Of a stretch of 64,000 nucleotides of DNA, positions 50,820-58,348 are shown one piece after another. The first letter of the stretch is position 1, and every line of letters begins with the position of its first letter. Source of the DNA: an uncultured Oscillospiraceae bacterium (GTDB taxonomy: Bacteria; Bacillota; Clostridia; Oscillospirales; Oscillospiraceae). The position numbers and the translations under genes were made by a program. The stretch is from NCBI GenBank assembly GCA_910587505.1, contig CAJULD010000003.1, positions 1 to 64,000 of the forward strand. Reading direction: 5' to 3'. The notes below the pieces were generated by a model. It worked only from the letters and a program-made list of their open reading frames with translations. It was not told where the DNA came from and did not search any database.

Positions 50820-51745
50820 TCCGCTTCCTCCCACAGCCGGTCCGGATAGAGGCCGGACGCGGTTTTTTCACGGATGGCCGCCTCTACCATGGGCTTGTCC
50901 TCCCGGTAGGTGACGCCATACCACTTGTCTGTGCTGCGCAGCACCTTCACTCTTGCCTTCCCCTCGTCGATGAGCCAGCTGACCACGGTGGGCAGGAAGT
51001 ATTCCGCCCCGGCGGGGTTTTCTGAGAGCGCCCTGTCCAGAAACCGGGGGAACCGGTCCCAGGCTTCCTCCAGGAAGCTGCGGTTGAATCCCCACATATT
51101 CATGGACACGATGGTTTCTCCCGGCAGCTCCGTCCAGGTCTTTCCGCCGTCCTCGGTGTACCGGGGCGGCTCGCCCTTCTCGATCCTGGTGCGCTCGGTG
51201 ACCTGCGTGAGGAAGTGCTCCGCCGTTTCCTGGCACACGCCCCGGGCCACCGTCCCGTTTTCCGTGACGGTATTTTTCAGCAGATATCCCACCATGGCAT
51301 ACTCGTACATATCTCCGTCGGGATGCCCGCTGAGGTAATCAAAGATCTCCCGGAAGGCCTCCGGTCCATAGTAGTCGTCGGCATTGATGACAGCGAAGGG
51401 CCCGTCCACCACATTCCGGGCGGCAAGGACCGCCTGGGCGGTGCCCCAGGGCTTGGTCCGCTCTGCCGGAGCGGTGTATCCCTCCGGCAGGTCCTCCCGG
51501 CTCTGGTAGACGTAGCGCACGTCCATAACCTTTGCCAGACGGTCGCCCGCAAGAGCCTTAAAATCCGCCTCGATCTCCGGCTTGATGACGAACACCACCG
51601 TCTCAAATCCCGCCCTTCTGGCGTCGTAAACGGAGTAGTCCAGAATCACCTGACCATGATTTCCCACCGGGTCCAGCTGCTTGAGTCCGCCGTAGCGGCT
51701 GCCCATGCCGGCCGCCATAATGACTAAAACAGGTTTTTTGCTCAT
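50816..51745 (-). CDS. Sugar-phosphate nucleotidyltransferase
   Basis: 309 aa. The pyrophosphorylase signature AAGMGSRYGGLKQL and VINADDYYG (metal-binding Asp) are intact. With the adjacent kinase it would convert a sugar through its 1-phosphate to an NDP-sugar. The start is ATG 51745; the frame extends upstream into the promoter block. Transcription probably begins from the promoter at 51821-51890, whose copy also precedes the importer genes at 53095. Confidence 0.87.
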   Translation of the reverse strand: MSKKPVLVIMAAGMGSRYGGLKQLDPVGNHGQVILDYSVYDARRAGFETVVFVIKPEIEADFKALAGDRLAKVMDVRYVYQSREDLPEGYTAPAERTKPWGTAQAVLAARNVVDGPFAVINADDYYGPEAFREIFDYLSGHPDGDMYEYAMVGYLLKNTVTENGTVARGVCQETAEHFLTQVTERTRIEKGEPPRYTEDGGKTWTELPGETIVSMNMWGFNRSFLEEAWDRFPRFLDRALSENPAGAEYFLPTVVSWLIDEGKARVKVLRSTDKWYGVTYREDKPMVEAAIREKTASGLYPDRLWEEAE

Positions 51746-51820
51746 TTTTCCATTCTCCTCCTCTGATCCGCAGATTTTGGTATGCCTCCGGATTTTATTG
51801 TAGCAGGTCCGCAGAGAAAA

Positions 51821-51890
51821 AATAGGATGCATCGTTCCGAATATAGCAAAATCTTTCGTGATGAGAATAATTGTACGAATTGCAAAAAAA
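51821..51890 (-). promoter_or_regulatory. Regulon promoter block, copy A
   Basis: Read on the minus strand, this 70-bp block aligns without gaps to 52919-52988 (54 identities by my count). Shared parts include GCAATTCGTACAA, then TTTGCTATATTC with a TATATT -10 (51840-51845) and CCTATT downstream. Two TTTTGC sites lie 36 bp apart in both copies. There is no good -35, as expected for an activator-dependent promoter. Confidence 0.75.
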
Positions 51891-51963
51891 GAGGTCCTGT
51901 TTTTGTTCAGGAGAACGAAAGCGGCGGTCTGCCCGCTGCCGCCCCCGGCGGCGGCAGTCCCCC

Positions 51964-51993
51964 TTGCCTTTCCCGGCCCGGATATGGTATACT
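51964..51993 (+). promoter_or_regulatory. Promoter of the PocR-AraC regulator gene
   Basis: TTGCCT (51964-51969), 18-bp spacer, TATACT (51988-51993), 47 bases before the GTG start. Confidence 0.65.
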
Positions 51994-52039
51994 ATGTCCC
52001 ATAGAATCCGGGGAAAAGCCCCCGCCGGGAGGGACGGCA

Positions 52040-52897
52040 GTGAACATCTTCTTCGATCAGGAGCAGCTGATGCAGCTGCTCGCCAATCTCTACGTATTTA
52101 CCGGCATGGCCGCCAATATTCTTGACCCCCAGGGGCGGGACATCAACCTCTTTGAGGGGCACCCTCCTTTTTGCAGGGCGGTCAACGCCCTGCCGGAGGG
52201 CCACCGGCGGTGCGTGGACTGCGACGCGTGGAAGGTGAGAAGCTACAGCGCCGCCAGGGGGTTCCAGTTTTACCGCTGTCACGCCGGCGTCTGCGAGGCC
52301 GTCATGCCTCTGTTTGACAAAAACCATCCTCTGGCCTATCTGGTTTTCGGGTGCTTCCTGGACGAATCCCCCATGGAGGAGCAGTGGGCGCGCAGCCGTC
52401 CCCTGCTGGAGTGGTATCCCGGCGGGCCGGAAGCGCTGAAGGACGCCTTTTTCCAGTTCCGGCAGTATTCCCCGGCGGAGCTGAAGGCCTATTCGGAGCT
52501 TCTGGAGGCGCTGGCGGCCTATATCCAGCTGAAGGGGATGATTCTGACCACGGAGAAGACAGACCTGCAAAAGCTGGAGCTCTATCTGGATCAGCACTAC
52601 ATGGAAAAGCTGTCGCTGGAGACCATCTCCGAGGCGCTCCATATTGGACGCACCAAGCTCTGCCGTCTGGCCAAGGAGCTTTCCGGCGGACAGACGCTGT
52701 CCTTCCTGATTGCCCAGCGGCGCATTGAGGCCGCCAAGACCCTGCTGCGGCAGAACGATCTGCCGGTCTCCGCCGTGGCGGAGGCGGTGGGCGTGAGCGA
52801 CTACAACTACTTTTCCCGCGTTTTCCGGTCAGTCACCGGGACGACCCCCAGAAATTTCCGAAAAAAATGGCGGCAGGAGCCGAATGACTTTGGTTAA
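52040..52897 (+). CDS. AraC-type regulator with PocR sensory domain
   Basis: 285 aa. The N-terminal PocR domain (about 5-160) shows the Cys-rich C-x2-C-D...C-H-A-G-V-C pattern, which in this family binds small molecules. The C-terminus (about 180-280) has two HTH units ending DYNYFSRVFRSVTGTTPRNF. The start is GTG 52040 after GGGAGGG; no ATG is better placed. It sits between two divergently arranged operons that share a 70-bp promoter block and is the obvious regulator of both. Confidence 0.88.
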   Translation: MNIFFDQEQLMQLLANLYVFTGMAANILDPQGRDINLFEGHPPFCRAVNALPEGHRRCVDCDAWKVRSYSAARGFQFYRCHAGVCEAVMPLFDKNHPLAYLVFGCFLDESPMEEQWARSRPLLEWYPGGPEALKDAFFQFRQYSPAELKAYSELLEALAAYIQLKGMILTTEKTDLQKLELYLDQHYMEKLSLETISEALHIGRTKLCRLAKELSGGQTLSFLIAQRRIEAAKTLLRQNDLPVSAVAEAVGVSDYNYFSRVFRSVTGTTPRNFRKKWRQEPNDFG

Positions 52898-52918
52898 ATT
52901 GCTGAAATTTCCTCTCGA

Positions 52919-52988
52919 TAATTTTGCGATTCGCACAATTTTTCGGATTATGTACGATTTTGCTATATTCTGAACGTTGGCACCTATT
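52919..52988 (+). promoter_or_regulatory. Regulon promoter block, copy B
   Basis: Plus-strand counterpart of 51821-51890. It contains the 11-bp palindrome TGCGATTCGCA (52925-52935), direct TTTTGC sites at 52922 and 52958, and TATATT (52964-52969) with only a weak TTTCGG at -35. It lies about 110-175 bases upstream of the binding-protein start. Confidence 0.75.
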
Positions 52989-53094
52989 TTTTCCAGAAGG
53001 AACCCGCTACAATATCTGACAGAATCGTGCGCCACACAGGGATACAAACCGGGTGAGGCGCGCCTTTCATCAATGTTAAGGAGGAAGATTGAGA

Positions 53095-54372
53095 ATGAAG
53101 AAGAGAATGCTTGCCCTGCTGCTGGCTCTGTCCATGGTGTTCGCCCTGACCGCCTGCGGCGGCGGCGGTGGCGGAAAGACCACGCTGAACGTCATCATTT
53201 CCCAGTACGGCAACTACACCCAGGAGTGGTGGACCCAGTTTGAGAAGGATTTCGAGGCCGCCAACAAGAACGTGGACCTGAACATCGAGATCGTCTCCTG
53301 GAACGACATCTACTCCGTCGTCTCCACCCGCATCCAGTCCAAGCAGCAGCCCGACATCCTCAACATCAGCGGCTTTGCCGATTATGTGGCCGACGACCTG
53401 CTGATGAAGGCCGAGGACTACACCTCCGCCGAGGTCAAGGCCAAGATCATCCCCAGCTTCTGGGAGTCCAATGACATTGACGGCACCGTGTGGGCCCTGC
53501 CCATCCTGGCTTCCTGCCGCCTGCTGTTCTGCAACATGGATCTGCTCAATGCGGCAGGCATCACCGAAGCTCCCAAAACCTGGGATGATGTACTCACCGC
53601 CTGCCAGGCCATCAAGGATACTCACGGCGACAGCGTTGTTCCCTGGGGTCTGGATATTTCCACTGACGAAGGTCAGGCCGCATTCTCCTACTATACCTGG
53701 AACATGGGCGGCGGCTTCGTGGACAGCAGCAACAACTGGGCTCTGAACAGCGACGCCAACGTGAAGGCCGTGGAGTACATCAAGACCCTGATCGATTCCG
53801 GCTACTGCAACTCCGCTCCCTACACCGATACCCGCTATCCCCTGCAGGACGCCTTCAGCGCCGGCACTCTGGCGATGATGATCGGACCCATGAACATGGT
53901 TTCTGCCGATTCCTCCGTCAACTACAAGTACACTGATATCCCCACCTCCACCGACAAATCCAGCGCCATGGGCGTGTGCGATCAGTTGATGGTATTCAAG
54001 AACGATGCCGTGAAGGATCAGGACGCCCGCACCAAGGCTATCTCTGCCTTCTTCGATTTCTTCTATGACTGCGAGCGTTACTCCAGTTACATGGTCTACG
54101 AGGGCTTCCTGCCCGCCACCACCGATGCGTCTGACAACCTGTCCGCCAACGCTGAGAAGTACATCAAGGGCGGCACCACCGATGTCACCGGCGACAGCGA
54201 GTACTTCGAGTTCTTCTGCGGTCTGCTGCCCAACTGTGGTTTCTACCCCATGGGCAAGGCGGAGTGGATGGACGTGCGTAACGGCGTCATCGAGGTCGAG
54301 CAGCAGGTCTGCCAGGGCAGCATTTCCGCCAGGGATGCCCTGGACAATCTCCAGAAGAGCATCGCCGGCTAA
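53095..54372 (+). CDS. Sugar ABC transporter substrate-binding lipoprotein
   Basis: 425 aa. The signal peptide ends in the lipobox LTAC (Cys about 20) followed by a Gly-rich stretch. It has a family-1 extracellular solute-binding fold with many aromatic residues for stacking sugars. AAGGAGGAAG precedes ATG 53095. Two permease genes follow; no ATPase gene is present, so a shared MsmX-type ATPase is expected. Codon use is strongly biased to C/G-ending codons such as AAC, AAG and CTG, suggesting high expression. Confidence 0.93.
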   Translation: MKKRMLALLLALSMVFALTACGGGGGGKTTLNVIISQYGNYTQEWWTQFEKDFEAANKNVDLNIEIVSWNDIYSVVSTRIQSKQQPDILNISGFADYVADDLLMKAEDYTSAEVKAKIIPSFWESNDIDGTVWALPILASCRLLFCNMDLLNAAGITEAPKTWDDVLTACQAIKDTHGDSVVPWGLDISTDEGQAAFSYYTWNMGGGFVDSSNNWALNSDANVKAVEYIKTLIDSGYCNSAPYTDTRYPLQDAFSAGTLAMMIGPMNMVSADSSVNYKYTDIPTSTDKSSAMGVCDQLMVFKNDAVKDQDARTKAISAFFDFFYDCERYSSYMVYEGFLPATTDASDNLSANAEKYIKGGTTDVTGDSEYFEFFCGLLPNCGFYPMGKAEWMDVRNGVIEVEQQVCQGSISARDALDNLQKSIAG

Positions 54373-54447
54373 CCATCTGACCGGACAACAGGGAGGGGCC
54401 AGCAGGCCCCTTCCTTCTATTTCGAAGGCAAGTAAGGAGGCTCGTCT

Positions 54448-55389
54448 ATGAAAGAAAATAAGCCCCGCGCGAACCTGAACATAAAAAAGAAAGAAAATAA
54501 GCCCCGCACGAACCTGAACATGAAGAAAGTGGAGCCCTACATCTGGCTGCTGCCCAGCATCCTGCTGATGGGCGTCATGATCCTGGTCCCCATTTTCAGC
54601 GTGTTCCAGACCTCGTTTTCCGAGATCAGCAAGTCCGGCGTCAATAAGGGCTTCAACGGGGTGAGCAACTACCTCTGGATCTTCCAGAACCCCACCTTCT
54701 GGAACACCCTGTGGAACACGGTGGTCTGGACCGTGGTGGTGGTAGGCATCTCCACCATCCTGGGCATCATCCTGGGCCTGGTTCTGAACGAGAAATTCCA
54801 CGGACGAAAGATCGTCCGGGCCATCGTGGTGTTCCCCTGGGCCACGGCCCTCATCATCCAGTCCGTCATCTGGAAGTACATCATCAACGCCGACTACGGC
54901 GCTCTCAACGCCCTGCTGCTCAAGCTGGGCCTCATCGACAGCTACGTGAACTGGACCGCCACCCCCGGGCAGTTCTTCGCCTGGGAGTGCTTCGTGGGTA
55001 TCCTGGTCACCATCCCCTTCGTCACCTTCTGCGTCCTCTCCGGCCTCCAGAGCATCGACACCTCGCTCTATGAGGCCGCCGACGTGGACGGGGCCACCTT
55101 CTGGAACCGGCTGTTCCGGATCACACTGCCCCTGCTGATGCCCAGCCTGACGGTGTCCACGGTGCTGAACATCATCTACGTGTTCAACTCCTTCCCCATC
55201 ATCTGGACGATCTCCAAGGGCGACCCGGCGGACCAGACCCACACTCTGGTCACCTACCTCTACAAGCTCTCCTTCACCAGTCAGAAGGTGGGCGAGGCGG
55301 CGGCGGTGTCCGTGGTAGGCTTCGTGATCCTGGCCGCCTGCGCCAGCATCTACATGATTATCACCCTGCGGGCGGAAAAGGAGGAGTAA
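54448..55389 (+). CDS. Sugar ABC transporter permease with duplicated N-terminal segment
   Basis: 313 aa, six membrane helices, EAA loop YEAADVDGATFWNRLFRITLP. The first 27 residues contain a 13-residue sequence (KENKPRANLNIKK) repeated in tandem, encoded by a 39-bp direct duplication (54451-54489 and 54490-54528). The duplicated part is basic and cytoplasmic, before the first helix. GTAAGGAGG precedes the start. Partner of the next permease. Confidence 0.93.
   Translation: MKENKPRANLNIKKKENKPRTNLNMKKVEPYIWLLPSILLMGVMILVPIFSVFQTSFSEISKSGVNKGFNGVSNYLWIFQNPTFWNTLWNTVVWTVVVVGISTILGIILGLVLNEKFHGRKIVRAIVVFPWATALIIQSVIWKYIINADYGALNALLLKLGLIDSYVNWTATPGQFFAWECFVGILVTIPFVTFCVLSGLQSIDTSLYEAADVDGATFWNRLFRITLPLLMPSLTVSTVLNIIYVFNSFPIIWTISKGDPADQTHTLVTYLYKLSFTSQKVGEAAAVSVVGFVILAACASIYMIITLRAEKEE
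54451..54528 (+). repeat. 39-bp in-frame tandem duplication
   Basis: Two units with 35 of 39 matching bases by my count. It encodes a doubled 13-residue basic segment at the permease N-terminus. Confidence 0.95.
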
Positions 55390-55392
55390 CCG

Positions 55393-56229
55393 ATGAAAGT
55401 AAAGAAATCCCCCTGGTCGCGGATTGCGCTGTACCTGTTCGTGTTCGTCATCTGCGTGGTGATCCTGTACCCCTACTTCGTCATGTTCACCACCGCGGCC
55501 AAGAGCAACGATGAAATGTACGCCATCGGCGGCAGCCTGATGCCCTCCGTCTGGCAGTGGTCCAACTTCCTTGACATCTGGCGGGAGGCCCCTGTCTTCA
55601 AGTACCTGCTCAACTCCATCATTGTGGCCGGCGGGGCCACCTTCCTGGCCATCCTCTGCGGCATCCCGGCGGCCTACGCCCTCTCCCGGATGCGCTTCAG
55701 GGGCAAGGGCATTTTCATGGGCGCGGTCATCATGAGCCAGATGTTCTCCCCGGTGGTGCTGCTGGTGGGCATCTACCGGCTGATGACGGCCATGCACCTG
55801 ACCAACAGCCTGATCGGTCTGATCCTGCTCAACGCGGCTTTCAACCAGGCCTTCGCCATCTGGCTGCTGCGGGGAACCTTCACCTCCATCTCCTCGGAGA
55901 TGGAACAGGCCGCCAAGATCGACGGCTGCGGCACGGTCCAGGCCCTGGTCCGGGTGCTGCTGCCGGTGTCGGCCCCCGGCATCGTCACCACCCTGATCTT
56001 CGTGTTCATCAACTCCTGGAACGAGTACACCATCGCCCTGACCCTGATCTCCAGCGATCTGCTCAAGCCCATCACCGTGGGCATCAACGTCTTTTACGGC
56101 TTCAACTTCATCAAGTGGCAGTACCTCTTCGCCACCTCTATTTTCGCCACCATCCCGGTAGTCGTCCTGTTCCTGTGCATTGAGAAGCACCTGGTGGCAG
56201 GCCTGACCTCCGGCGGCGTGAAGGGATAA
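55393..56229 (+). CDS. Sugar ABC transporter permease (MalG type)
   Basis: 278 aa, six membrane helices, EAA loop EQAAKIDGCGTVQALVRVLLP. It starts three bases after the previous stop, so the two permeases are translated together. A terminator lies eight bases downstream, which closes the import operon started at 52919. Confidence 0.93.
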   Translation: MKVKKSPWSRIALYLFVFVICVVILYPYFVMFTTAAKSNDEMYAIGGSLMPSVWQWSNFLDIWREAPVFKYLLNSIIVAGGATFLAILCGIPAAYALSRMRFRGKGIFMGAVIMSQMFSPVVLLVGIYRLMTAMHLTNSLIGLILLNAAFNQAFAIWLLRGTFTSISSEMEQAAKIDGCGTVQALVRVLLPVSAPGIVTTLIFVFINSWNEYTIALTLISSDLLKPITVGINVFYGFNFIKWQYLFATSIFATIPVVVLFLCIEKHLVAGLTSGGVKG

Positions 56230-56236
56230 ATTAAGT

Positions 56237-56263
56237 CAAAAAAGATGCTTCGCATCTTTTTTG
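56237..56263 (+). terminator. Rho-independent terminator of the importer operon
   Basis: Twelve-bp stem CAAAAAAGATGC / GCATCTTTTTTG around TTC, with the T-run in the stem. Confidence 0.85.
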
Positions 56264-56572
56264 AGGAAGAGCCGTCATTCAGCTCCGCTGAACGACCGGC
56301 CCGGCGGCCCAAGGACTGCCCCGCTCCGCTCTGCGCCGCGGTAGATCGTGCGATGGCCGCATCGAGCGGCCACGCACGATTCAATTCTACACAGCCACTC
56401 GATGTGGCTGTGTAGAATCCACGACGCCCGCTCCACGCAAAGTGTTTTTTCCGGGGTACACGCCTCCGGAAAAAACGATTCCTATGGATTTGCGCCTGCA
56501 GGCGCAAACTCCTGCGGAGGGCTGTTTAACGGACGATCCCCGCCGGTATTTTCCGGCGGGGATTTTTTTGCT
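56264..56572. other. Hairpin-dense intergenic region (possible ncRNA)
   Basis: No protein gene seen. In order: TTCAGC/GCTGAA (56278-56292); a 14-bp stem with one bulge (56345-56380); a perfect 15-bp stem ATTCTACACAGCCAC (56384-56418); an 11-bp stem GTTTTTTCCGG / CCGGAAAAAAC (56444-56476); a 20-bp palindrome TTTGCGCCTGCAGGCGCAAA (56489-56508); and the terminator 56536-56569. This is either a structured RNA or accumulated repeat units. Confidence 0.5.
56536..56569 (+). terminator. Plus-strand terminator at the end of the hairpin cluster
   Basis: ATCCCCGCCGG / CCGGCGGGGAT stem, loop TATTTT, then TTTTTTT. It is oriented for a plus-strand transcript although the importer operon already ends at 56263, which suggests something transcribed in between. 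Confidence 0.85.
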
Positions 56573-57370
56573 CTATGGGGCCAGATATTCTTCCAGGCAG
56601 ACGCCCTGCTCGTGGATCTCCGCCGCAGCCTCCCGGCCTACGTAGCGGTAGTGCCAGGGCTCGTAGATGATACCGGTGAGATCGCTCCTGCCGCTGGGAT
56701 AGCGGAGGATGAAGCCGTATTCCCAGCTGTGCTCCATCAGCCACTTCTGTACGGCGGTGTCCTCCTGGCTCTCGTCCAGATTCTGGTTGTTCATGTCCAC
56801 GATGTCCACCGCCAGCCCCGTCTGGTGCTCGCTGGTGCCGGGGAGGGCCACCGTCCGGGCAGCCTCCGTTTCGGCGTCCTCTGCGGAGCGGCCTTGGGCC
56901 AGCAGGCGGGCCACCTTGTTCTGATAGAGCTCCTCCTGCCTGGCATAGCTGCGGTAGGCCGAGCAGATCACCGGGGACAGTCCTGCCCCACGGCAGGCGT
57001 CCATCATAGCCTGCAAATCGGGATAGCACCGCTGGTCCACCACAAGGCCGTTGGTCAGCTTTTGGGGAGTAAACGTACAGGTCTGATCCAGGGGAGTCCA
57101 GGGATTTGCCAGAATCAGGTTCCACTGGCTTTTGTCCGGCGCGTCCGGCTCCGGCGGGAGCGGGGGCTCCGGGGCGGAGACGGCGGCGATGGGCCTCACA
57201 GCCGCGGCCTGAGGCGGCTGCGGGTCCTTTTCCGGCTCCGGCGGGAGGGTGAAGGCCAGCGCAAAGGACAGTACCGCCAGCAGGAATGTGCAGAGCGGCA
57301 GGCGGCTTCTTCTCCTCCGCCGGCGGCCGGATCTCCCGCCGCTGCGGGCGGGGTCTTCTCTTTGGTACAT
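56573..57370 (-). CDS. D-alanyl-D-alanine carboxypeptidase, M15B (VanY/DdcY-like)
   Basis: 265 aa. An N-terminal membrane anchor (about 24-45) with a very Arg-rich cytoplasmic start, a Pro-rich linker, then the M15B domain with zinc ligands in SEHQTGLAVDI (His, Asp) and EPWHYRYVG (His). It trims D-Ala from peptidoglycan stem peptides outside the cell. The start is ATG 57370; the GTG three codons earlier is too close to the binding site. Neighbouring genes are a two-component system, which may or may not control it. Confidence 0.92.
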   Translation of the reverse strand: MYQREDPARSGGRSGRRRRRRSRLPLCTFLLAVLSFALAFTLPPEPEKDPQPPQAAAVRPIAAVSAPEPPLPPEPDAPDKSQWNLILANPWTPLDQTCTFTPQKLTNGLVVDQRCYPDLQAMMDACRGAGLSPVICSAYRSYARQEELYQNKVARLLAQGRSAEDAETEAARTVALPGTSEHQTGLAVDIVDMNNQNLDESQEDTAVQKWLMEHSWEYGFILRYPSGRSDLTGIIYEPWHYRYVGREAAAEIHEQGVCLEEYLAP

Positions 57371-57458
57371 GGGACGCACCTCTCTGTCAATGAGATGGTC
57401 CCATTATAGAGGGACGCCTTATAAAAATGCCGTCGAACCGGCATCGGTCCGGCATCGA

Positions 57459-57496
57459 AATCTTTTTTCCTGAAAAAGGATTCAAAAAGAACTCTG
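57459..57496 (-). repeat. Interspersed hairpin repeat, copy f
   Basis: TCTTTTTTCCTGAAAAAGGA then TTCAAAAAGAACTCTGG; the minus strand reads AGAGTTCTTTTTGAA, CCTTTTTCAGGAAAAAAGA. It lies in the 200-base gap between the carboxypeptidase and the next minus-strand gene, which otherwise holds nothing recognisable. Confidence 0.7.
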
Positions 57497-57568
57497 GCGC
57501 GCCCTTTTGCTCAGCTGCTCCTGGATTTCTGCGCGGTAACGCGCTGCATTTCCAATTGGAGAACAGCA

Positions 57569-58348
57569 TTACGAATCGTAGGCGGCTTCATTGGCGGGAG
57601 GGGGCTCCCAGGTATTCCTGACATAGGGATTCAGGGTGGTGAAGCCGTACGTATAGTAGTACAGATCCAGCTGATATTCCGCCTTGTCCTCCGCCGTCCC
57701 CAGCGGGAACAACAGCTCGAGCCGCATGGAGTAGTCGAACAACACCTCGTTGCCAATGCGGACCTCCGTACCGTAGTATTCCTCCAGAAACGCCCGCCAG
57801 TTTTCTGTCCGGGCGTAAATGGGTTCCATGACGTTCCTGGAGATCTCTGCCGTTGAATAGCTCGTGCTGGGGAGTGAAATCATAAACGCCTTCCCGGAGG
57901 CGTCGTCCAGCCAGACATAAAAGTCCTCCCCCACGTCCGGGATATTCCAGTCGAGGGTCCAGGTGGGAATGGAAACGCTCCCGTCGTTGGCGCACAGCGT
58001 CTGGGGAAAGATCCTGGGAAAGGACGAAACCGGGTATTCCAGCAGGCCGAACCGGGCCAGCTCCTTCATGAGTTCATCTGCTGCTGCCAGGACTTCCTCG
58101 GGGGTCATGCGGGCGTCCGCCGCCTCCTCGTCCTCGGCAACATAGTAGTCCGAACCGGCAATCAGCTTCAGCGTCCGGCCCAGGTCCGCCTCCTGCCGGA
58201 GGGTCAGGCGGAAGGAGTCGAAGGAGCGGGTCTCCGACCCTGTCTGCCGGGCGTCCTGGAGATAAGATGCGGCGAAGGGCATCGCCGCCCCCACTGCCGC
58301 CAGGGTCAGCGTGATTGCCGCCAGCAGCCAGCGCCTGAGCCGCCTCAT
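57569..58348 (-). CDS. Membrane-anchored protein of unknown function, 259 aa
   Basis: Not recognised. A signal anchor or signal peptide (about 5-28) is followed by an extracellular alpha/beta-looking domain rich in Tyr, Asp and Glu without Cys-pair or catalytic motifs I know. It begins in the four-base overlap with the histidine kinase stop, so it is the third gene of the two-component operon and may modulate or be a target of it, like other kinase-linked accessory proteins. Confidence 0.75.
   Translation of the reverse strand: MRRLRRWLLAAITLTLAAVGAAMPFAASYLQDARQTGSETRSFDSFRLTLRQEADLGRTLKLIAGSDYYVAEDEEAADARMTPEEVLAAADELMKELARFGLLEYPVSSFPRIFPQTLCANDGSVSIPTWTLDWNIPDVGEDFYVWLDDASGKAFMISLPSTSYSTAEISRNVMEPIYARTENWRAFLEEYYGTEVRIGNEVLFDYSMRLELLFPLGTAEDKAEYQLDLYYYTYGFTTLNPYVRNTWEPPPANEAAYDS

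Noticed and set aside
52984..56190. Very long open frame on the minus strand (over 1000 codons) opposite the importer operon
   Set aside because: It mirrors the strong C/G-ending codon bias of the real genes on the plus strand. Its product is low-complexity (Gly/Asp/His/Glu/Val-rich), it lacks a ribosome binding site and it crosses three well-supported CDSs.
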